From positions 1 through 64,000 of the forward strand of contig JABSSD010000002.1 of assembly GCA_013214575.1 (NCBI GenBank): a DNA stretch of 64,000 nucleotides. Direction: 5' to 3'. Every line of letters begins with the position of its first letter. The first letter of the stretch is position 1. Below the pieces are notes generated by a model, which worked only from the letters and a program-made list of their open reading frames with translations, was not told the DNA's origin and did no database searches. A program made the position numbers and the translations under genes. Source of the DNA: Paracoccaceae bacterium (GTDB lineage Bacteria; Pseudomonadota; Alphaproteobacteria; Rhodobacterales; Rhodobacteraceae). Positions 59,259-64,000 of this stretch are shown one piece after another.

Positions 59259-60154
59259 TGGTAGATCAAACCTCTGCAAATGGACCGGCACGACCGGGTC
59301 CGCTGCGTGAATTCTGGCATTACTTTCGCGAAAACCGCGGCGCCGTCTTTGGCTTTTGGTACTTCGTTGGCTTTGTCTTCTGCGCCGCCTTTGCGCCCTG
59401 GCTGTCGCCCTATGACCCAACCGAGCAATTTCGCACCTTCATTTTGCAACCGCCGGTTTGGCAGGAGGGCGGCTCCTGGGCTTTCCCTCTGGGCACCGAC
59501 CCGTTGGGGCGGGATATGCTGTCACGCTTGATCAGCGGTTCGCGCTATTCGTTCTTTGTCGGCATCGTGGTGGTCAGTATTTCCGCCTCCAGCGGCATTA
59601 TCCTCGGGCTGCTGTCCGGCTTTGCACCGCGCTGGCTGGATTCGATCATCATGCGGGTGATGGATGTCATCCTGGCGTTCCCGTCGCTGCTGCTGGCGCT
59701 GGTGCTGGTGGCCATTCTGGGCCCCTCGCTGACCAATGCGATGATCGCCATTGCCATCGTACTGCAGCCGCATTTTGTCCGCCTGACCCGGGCCTCGGTG
59801 CTGGCCGAGCGGCAAAAGGACTATGTCACCTCGGCCCGGGTTGCCGGTGCCGGGTTGCGGCGGTTGATGTTTGTCACCGTGCTGCCCAATTGTCTGGCGC
59901 CAATCATCGTGCAGGGGGCACTGTCGTTCTCGACCGCCATTCTGGACGCCGCCGCGCTGGGCTTTCTGGGCATGGGGGCACAGCCACCGACCCCGGAATG
60001 GGGCACCATGCTGGCGGAATCGCGCGAGTTTATCCTGCGCGCCTGGTGGGTGGTGACGCTGCCCGGTCTGGTGATCCTGGTGACCGTATTGGCGATTAAC
60101 CTGATGGGCGACGGTCTGCGCGACGCGCTCGATCCGAAACTAAAGCGGAGCTGA
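59255..60154 (+). CDS. dppC: Dipeptide ABC transporter permease (DppC-like)
   Basis: A 299-residue permease, partner of DppB. The OppC N-terminal TM segment (FGFWYFVGFVFCAAFAPWLSPYDP) and the conserved FPLGTDPLGRDMLSRLISGSR are present. The EAA loop is ERQKDYVTSARVAGAGLRRLM, and AALGFLGMGAQPPTPEWG is the usual C-terminal motif. It overlaps dppB (ATGATGG) and precedes dppD by 4 nt. Confidence 0.95.
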   Translation: MMVDQTSANGPARPGPLREFWHYFRENRGAVFGFWYFVGFVFCAAFAPWLSPYDPTEQFRTFILQPPVWQEGGSWAFPLGTDPLGRDMLSRLISGSRYSFFVGIVVVSISASSGIILGLLSGFAPRWLDSIIMRVMDVILAFPSLLLALVLVAILGPSLTNAMIAIAIVLQPHFVRLTRASVLAERQKDYVTSARVAGAGLRRLMFVTVLPNCLAPIIVQGALSFSTAILDAAALGFLGMGAQPPTPEWGTMLAESREFILRAWWVVTLPGLVILVTVLAINLMGDGLRDALDPKLKRS

Positions 60155-60158
60155 GCCT

Positions 60159-61136
60159 ATGAGCCTGCTGAACATCCGAAACCTGACCGTCGACTTCGCC
60201 ACCGCCTCGGGCGCATTCCGAGCGGTGGACGGGGTGGATCTGAACGTCGATAAGGGCGAGATTGTTGCCATTGTCGGGGAATCCGGCTCGGGCAAATCGG
60301 TGTCGATGCTGGCGCTGATGGGGCTGCTGCCCTGGAACGCCAAAATCACCGCGGACGAGCTGATGTTTGAGGGCATTGACTTGCTCACCGTGACGGCGCG
60401 CCAGCGCCGCGATATCATCGGCAAGGAAATGGCGATGATTTTCCAAGAGCCGATGTCGTCGCTAAACCCCTGTTTCACCGTTGGTTTCCAGATCAAAGAG
60501 GCACTGCGGCTGCATCTGGGGCTGGACCGCAAGACCTGCCATAGGCGGGCGATCGAGCTGTTCGAACTGGTTGGCATCCCGGCGGCGGAAACCCGGCTGC
60601 GGGCCTTTCCGCACCAGATGTCGGGCGGGATGAACCAGCGGGTGATGATCGCCATGGCGATTGCCTGCAAACCCAAGCTGCTGATCGCGGACGAGCCGAC
60701 AACGGCGCTGGATGTGACCATTCAGGCGCAGATCCTCGATCTGCTGATGTCGCTGCGGGCGGAGACCGGCATGGGGCTGGTGCTGATCACCCATGATATG
60801 GGGGTGGTGGCGGAAACGGCCGAGCGGGTCTCGGTGCAATATGCCGGCCAAAAGGCCGAGGAGCAGATGGTGCGGGATCTGTTCCGCACACCGTTTCACC
60901 CCTATACGGCGGCGCTGCTGGCGGCTCTGCCGGAACGGGCGACAGAGCGGTTGTTGCCAACCATTCCGGGGGTGGTGCCGGGGCAGTTCGACCGACCTTT
61001 GGGCTGTTTGTTCGCGCCGCGCTGTGCCTTTGCCCAAGACATCTGCCACAGCACGCCGCCGGTGCCCGGTGGCATTGAGACCGGCATGGCCCGCTGCCAT
61101 TTCCCGGCCATCGCCAGCAAGGAGGTCGCGCTATGA
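60159..61136 (+). CDS. dppD: Dipeptide ABC transporter ATP-binding protein (DppD-like)
   Basis: A 325-residue ABC ATPase. It has Walker A IVGESGSGKSVSMLALMG, Q-loop MIFQEPMSSLNP, signature HQMSGGMNQRVMIAMAI and Walker B LLIADEPTTALDVT. The oligopeptide-transporter C-terminal domain ends with a cysteine-containing segment (CLFAPRCAFAQDIC) typical of DppD/OppD. The start codon 4 nt after dppC has GAGC as a weak site. It overlaps dppF by 4 nt. Confidence 0.95.
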   Translation: MSLLNIRNLTVDFATASGAFRAVDGVDLNVDKGEIVAIVGESGSGKSVSMLALMGLLPWNAKITADELMFEGIDLLTVTARQRRDIIGKEMAMIFQEPMSSLNPCFTVGFQIKEALRLHLGLDRKTCHRRAIELFELVGIPAAETRLRAFPHQMSGGMNQRVMIAMAIACKPKLLIADEPTTALDVTIQAQILDLLMSLRAETGMGLVLITHDMGVVAETAERVSVQYAGQKAEEQMVRDLFRTPFHPYTAALLAALPERATERLLPTIPGVVPGQFDRPLGCLFAPRCAFAQDICHSTPPVPGGIETGMARCHFPAIASKEVAL

Positions 61137-62086
61137 GTCATCCCGTCGTTTCCGCCCGTGGCCTGCAACGGTTCTACGATGTGAAAGAGGGTTTTCTGAG
61201 CAAGCCCAGAATTCTGCGGGCGCTGTCCGGCATTGATTTTGACCTGCACCCCGGCAAGACACTGGCCATTGTCGGCGAGTCCGGCTGTGGCAAGTCCACC
61301 CTGGCGCGACTAGTCACCATGATCGAACAGCCCACCGCCGGCACTCTGATGATTGAGGGCAAAGAGGTACAGCCCAGTGACTGGGCGTCTTTGCGCAAAT
61401 CGGTGCAGATCGTGTTTCAGGACCCCTATGGCTCGCTCAACCCGCGCCAGAGGATCAGCGCCATCCTGATGGAGCCGCTGGTGATCAACCGCCCCGACAT
61501 GTCGGCGGAAGAGCGCGATGCCAAGGCGCGTGAGATGCTGGCGCTGGTGGGGCTGCGGCCCGAGCATTATGAGCGCTACCCGCATATGTTCTCGGGCGGC
61601 CAGCGGCAGCGGATCTCGATCGCGCGGGCGCTGATGCTGAGCCCCAAGATCCTGGTGCTGGATGAACCGGTTTCGGCGCTCGACGTGTCGATCCAGAGCC
61701 AGATCCTGAACCTGCTGGTGGAGCTGCAGGACCGGCTGGGGCTGGCCTATCTGTTCATCAGCCATGACCTGTCGGTGGTGCGCCATTTTGCCGACGATGT
61801 GATCGTGATGTATCTGGGCCGCGCGGTTGAGAGGGCCAGCAAGGACGCGCTGTTTGCCCATCCGCGCCACCCCTACTCCAAGGCGCTGCTGTCGACCACG
61901 CCGCGCGCCGACCCCGAGGCCAAGCGCGAGCGCATCAAGCTGGAGGGGGAGCTGCCGTCGCCGCTGGATGATCTGCCGGGCTGCGCCTTTGCGCCGCGCT
62001 GCTGGCTGGCCCGCGACAGCTGCCGGGCACAGCGACCGCAGCTGGAAGGCGACGATCATCAGGTGGCCTGCTTCCATCCGCTGTAG
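61133..62086 (+). CDS. dppF: Dipeptide ABC transporter ATP-binding protein (DppF-like)
   Basis: A 317-residue ABC ATPase, second of the heterodimer. It has Walker A IVGESGCGKSTLARLV, Q-loop IVFQDPYGSLNPRQ, signature HMFSGGQRQRISIARAL and Walker B ILVLDEPVSALDVS. The C-terminal cysteine motif is GCAFAPRCWLARDSCR. It is the last gene of the operon; the GntR gene converges 14 nt downstream. Confidence 0.95.
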   Translation: MSHPVVSARGLQRFYDVKEGFLSKPRILRALSGIDFDLHPGKTLAIVGESGCGKSTLARLVTMIEQPTAGTLMIEGKEVQPSDWASLRKSVQIVFQDPYGSLNPRQRISAILMEPLVINRPDMSAEERDAKAREMLALVGLRPEHYERYPHMFSGGQRQRISIARALMLSPKILVLDEPVSALDVSIQSQILNLLVELQDRLGLAYLFISHDLSVVRHFADDVIVMYLGRAVERASKDALFAHPRHPYSKALLSTTPRADPEAKRERIKLEGELPSPLDDLPGCAFAPRCWLARDSCRAQRPQLEGDDHQVACFHPL

Positions 62087-62099
62087 GGCTCAATGTGCC

Positions 62100-62792
62100 T
62101 TAGCCGCCGGACCGCAGTTTTTCCTGCAATGAGGTTTTGGCATCATGGATATGCGCATAGGTGAGCTTGGCTGCCAGATCGGCATCGCCACTTTCGCAGG
62201 CCTTCAGAATGGCCAGATGCTCCTGATTGCTGCGCTCAATACCATCGGTCATCACCAGCTGCGCCCGCAGGTGGCGGTCGATCCGGTCCATCGAGTTTTC
62301 GATCACTGAAATATGATAGGGCAAGCCGCTGGCGCCATAGAGTGCGGAGTGGAAGCGGCGGTTCAGGTCGCCGTAATCCATCGGGTCCTGTGCGGCGGCA
62401 AATTGTTCCAGAAAGCCGCGCGCATTGCTCAGGATCCCGGCTGTCATCTTGGGCACCGCAGCGCGGATCACCTCGGGTTCCAGCAGGCAGCGAAAGTCAA
62501 AAATCTCGTCGGCTTCCTGCATCGACAGGCAGGCCACCACCGCCCCCTTATAGCGGATCGCTTTGACTAGACCCTGCTGCTCCAGCATGGTGATGGCTTC
62601 GCGCACCGGGATCCGCGAGGTGTTGAAGGCGCGGGCTATTTCGTCCTGCCGCAATGGCGCGCCGTCACTCAGATCGCCCTCGATGATGGATTTGCGGAGC
62701 GAGCGAAAGATGATGGTCGCCGCCGAGGCTGACTTGCCGATATCAACGGATTGAAATTTCAAGGTATTTGACCCGTGCTGAAGGTTTTTCAC
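62100..62792 (-). CDS. GntR-family regulator with FCD domain
   Basis: A regulator of about 230 residues. The N-terminal winged HTH is IFRSLRKSIIEGDLSDGAPLRQDEIARAFNTSRIPVREAITMLEQQG. The C-terminal FCD domain binds a ligand and a metal (DLNRRFHSALYGASGLPYH; EHLAILKACESGDADLAAKL with histidines). It probably controls the adjoining dpp operon, whose promoter has a matching 12-bp site at 55345-55356. The start is unclear: GTG at 62792 lies almost at the predicted transcription start, so the mRNA could be leaderless; a TTG at 62762 or 62798 is an alternative. Confidence 0.9.
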   Translation of the reverse strand: MKNLQHGSNTLKFQSVDIGKSASAATIIFRSLRKSIIEGDLSDGAPLRQDEIARAFNTSRIPVREAITMLEQQGLVKAIRYKGAVVACLSMQEADEIFDFRCLLEPEVIRAAVPKMTAGILSNARGFLEQFAAAQDPMDYGDLNRRFHSALYGASGLPYHISVIENSMDRIDRHLRAQLVMTDGIERSNQEHLAILKACESGDADLAAKLTYAHIHDAKTSLQEKLRSGG

Positions 62793-62797
62793 CGGCA

Positions 62798-62825
62798 ATT
62801 ATAGCTTTGATGGGGCGCAATGCAA
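62798..62825 (-). promoter_or_regulatory. Promoter of the GntR/FCD gene
   Basis: On the minus strand TTGCAT (62820-62825), 16 nt, then a perfect TATAAT (62798-62803). Transcription would start about at the GTG start codon. Confidence 0.6.
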
Positions 62826-62895
62826 TGACACTGCGCCCGCTGTCGAAATCTTGTGCATCTGGCCAAATGGGCCGATGTCTGGAGGCAGATGAGCC

Positions 62896-63390
62896 CTAGC
62901 CCTGCATCTTGGCCAGAATCTTGGCGAGCAGGTCCATGCCCGAGGCCCAGCCCTTGTCCATGCCGACCATTGCTGCGGCAAAACAGGCCAGTTCAGCCGG
63001 GCTGGCGTTATGGGGCTGCCAGGTCAGTTTGAGCAGAGTTTTGTCGCCTTTTGCGGTGAAGGTGACCGTGGTCAGCAACACCCGGGGCCAATCGGGCATC
63101 ATCGGATTTTCCGCCGCCTGCCAGTCGGAATTTGCCACCGAGTGCAGCCAGACCAGACGCGCCGGGGGATCAACCACGGTGTAGTCCATCCGCTCGTAAT
63201 TTGAATTGCCGCCCCATTTCATTTCGTTCAGCCAAACCCCGCCGGGGGTCACATCCAGCTGGTGAATAACCGTCTCCACCCCGGGGCCATACCACTGCGA
63301 CAGCAGTTTGGCTTCGGTCCATGTGCGCCAGACCAGTTCGCGGGGGGCGTCAAATTCTCGTTCCAGAATATAGGTCGGTAAATCACTCAT
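62896..63390 (-). CDS. SRPBCC/AHSA1-family protein
   Basis: A 164-residue protein of the START-like SRPBCC superfamily, Aha1/CalC group. It starts YILEREFDAPRELVWRTWTEAKLLSQWYG, followed by TPGGVWLNEMKW and LLKLTWQPHNAS. The ATG overlaps the end of the arsR gene by 8 nt, forming the frequent arsR-AHSA1 pair. These small hydrophobic-pocket proteins often respond to or sequester a ligand controlling the ArsR partner, but the ligand is unknown. GGAGGCTCC lies near the start. Confidence 0.92.
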   Translation of the reverse strand: MSDLPTYILEREFDAPRELVWRTWTEAKLLSQWYGPGVETVIHQLDVTPGGVWLNEMKWGGNSNYERMDYTVVDPPARLVWLHSVANSDWQAAENPMMPDWPRVLLTTVTFTAKGDKTLLKLTWQPHNASPAELACFAAAMVGMDKGWASGMDLLAKILAKMQG

Positions 63391-63754
63391 TTGGAGGCTC
63401 CTTTATGTCCGCCTGTTTCAATGTCTCCAGCAGCTCATCCAGTTGATCAAAGCTGACGGCCCAAAATTCTTTGAAATCCTCCAGCCAGTTGGCCGCCGCC
63501 GCCATTGGTTTGGCCCTTAGGCGGGCCGGCCGGCGCTGCTTATCAATGGCGCGTTCGATCAGACCGGCCCGTTCCAGCACTTTCAGGTGTTTTGAAATCG
63601 CAGGCTGGCTGATCTCAAAGGGCTCAGCCAGCTCATTCACCGCCGCGTCCCCAGCCGCCAGCCGGGACAGAATGGCACGGCGGGTGGGGTCTGCCAGCGC
63701 GGCAAAAATGGCATCCAGATTTTGAGGTGCGGCGGCGTGGTTGGAAAGTTGCAT
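63383..63754 (-). CDS. ArsR-family transcriptional regulator
   Basis: A 123-residue winged-helix repressor. LDAIFAALADPTRRAILSRLAAGDAAVNEL and FEISQPAISKHLKVLERAGLIER are the HTH region. No cysteine metal site is present, so it belongs to the non-metal ArsR group paired with SRPBCC proteins. I use ATG 63754; the open frame extends to a TTG at 63790 that coincides with a -35-like TTGACT, so it is unlikely to be coding. With that promoter the transcript would be nearly leaderless. The operator 63753-63768 spans the start. Confidence 0.9.
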   Translation of the reverse strand: MQLSNHAAAPQNLDAIFAALADPTRRAILSRLAAGDAAVNELAEPFEISQPAISKHLKVLERAGLIERAIDKQRRPARLRAKPMAAAANWLEDFKEFWAVSFDQLDELLETLKQADIKEPPNE

Positions 63755-63768
63755 AACCAATTGGTTAT
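63753..63768 (-). promoter_or_regulatory. Perfect 16-bp palindrome at the arsR start (operator candidate)
   Basis: ATAACCAATTGGTTAT is a perfect palindrome. It contains the A and T of the arsR start codon and follows TTGACT (63785-63790 on the minus strand), with TATAAC at -10. A bound ArsR dimer would block its own promoter and the initiation region. Confidence 0.75.
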
Positions 63769-63803
63769 ATGGTGAGGTATGCTGAGTCAACCGGGCACAA
63801 AAA

Positions 63804-63828
63804 AACGCAGGCCAGCGCGGCCTGCGTT
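63804..63828 (-). terminator. Intrinsic terminator of the class III alcohol dehydrogenase gene
   Basis: AACGCAGGCC (63804-63813) pairs with GGCCTGCGTT (63819-63828) around AGCGC, and on the minus strand the stem ends in eight T residues. It lies 32 nt after the stop codon at 63860. Confidence 0.93.
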
Positions 63829-63859
63829 CTCAACTTCTCAGTTCCGGGTCTGGGGGAGA

Positions 63860-64000
63860 TTAATACTCCACCACGGCGCGGATGCTTTCGCCTTTGCGCA
63901 TCAGCTCAAAGCCTTCGTTGATCTGGTCCAGCGTCAGCTTGTGGGTGATCATCGGGTCGATCTCAATCTTGCCGTCCATGTACCAATCAACGATTTTGGG
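63860..64000 (-). CDS. S-(hydroxymethyl)glutathione dehydrogenase / class III alcohol dehydrogenase, C-terminal part (cut by window edge)
   Basis: The last 46 codons of a gene that enters from the right edge. The translation PKIVDWYMDGKIEIDPMITH with INEGFELMRKGESIRAVVEY is the conserved C-terminus of GSH-dependent formaldehyde dehydrogenase (AdhC/FrmA, zinc-dependent medium-chain dehydrogenase). The enzyme oxidises S-hydroxymethylglutathione in formaldehyde detoxification. The catalytic zinc region lies outside the window. Gene order beyond the edge is unknown. Confidence 0.88.
   Translation of the reverse strand, partial: PKIVDWYMDGKIEIDPMITHKLTLDQINEGFELMRKGESIRAVVEY

Noticed and set aside
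1-64000. tRNA, rRNA, tmRNA or CRISPR array
   Set aside because: I saw no cloverleaf, rRNA segment or regularly spaced repeats; short tandem repeats found here are not CRISPR-like.

Overview
The window reads as chromosomal DNA of a marine-type alphaproteobacterium of the Roseobacter group (Rhodobacteraceae). The support is the gene order (irr / fabA / fabB / fabI; ybeZ-ybeY-corC-lnt-metK; aroA-cmk-rpsA-ihfB-lapA-trpF-trpB), a metK leader that matches the SAM/SAH riboswitch known from Rhodobacterales, generally high GC, and the style of the intergenic terminators and dispersed repeats. No rRNA, tRNA or CRISPR array was seen.

Layout. 1-2.1 kb: a scrapyard of broken mobile DNA (IS6-family transposase tail, a VirD4/TraG-like coupling ATPase fragment, an IS5-family remnant, an IS3/IS30 mosaic). 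2.1-6.8 kb: marR - MFP - RND efflux operon on the minus strand. 6.9-9.7 kb: a giant DUF2339 membrane protein. 9.9-15.2 kb: fatty acid synthesis (fabI, fabB, fabA) beside the iron regulator irr. The expected fabA-fabB pair is split by a lower-GC gene for a flavin oxidoreductase with a C-terminal cysteine cluster resembling FabX. 15.2-18 kb: LysR regulator, PhyH-type dioxygenase and an unrecognised protein. 18-26 kb: miaB, an OmpA-like protein and a lipoprotein that share a domain, then ybeZ-ybeY-corC-lnt and riboswitch-controlled metK. 26-31.3 kb: a periplasmic ClpP-like protein, trmB, an amidohydrolase, aroA, a membrane protein and cmk. 31.5-37.5 kb: rpsA, ihfB, lapA, trpF, a LysR gene and trpB, the last preceded by two very stable hairpins. 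37.6-40.7 kb: a class III cyclase with TolB-like and TPR regions, and a secreted trypsin-like protease. 40.8-48 kb: a complete type I secretion operon (HlyD, LapB-type ABC, TolC lipoprotein) led by its BapA-like Ig-repeat adhesin. 48.7-53.5 kb: the prkA-yeaH-spoVR stress triad. 53.6-55.1 kb: CsoR-type regulator plus MFS efflux. 55.5-62.8 kb: a dipeptide ABC operon with an M24 peptidase and a GntR/FCD regulator. 62.9-64 kb: arsR-SRPBCC pair and the 3' end of a class III alcohol dehydrogenase.

How the genes work together. Much of the window is housekeeping: unsaturated fatty acids, lipoprotein acylation, tRNA modification, SAM supply, chorismate and tryptophan synthesis, translation. Accessory modules sit between these blocks. 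The most unusual observation is the FabX-like flavoprotein placed between fabA and fabB. It could provide a second route to the cis double bond, but that role is inferred from location and the cysteine pattern and is untested.
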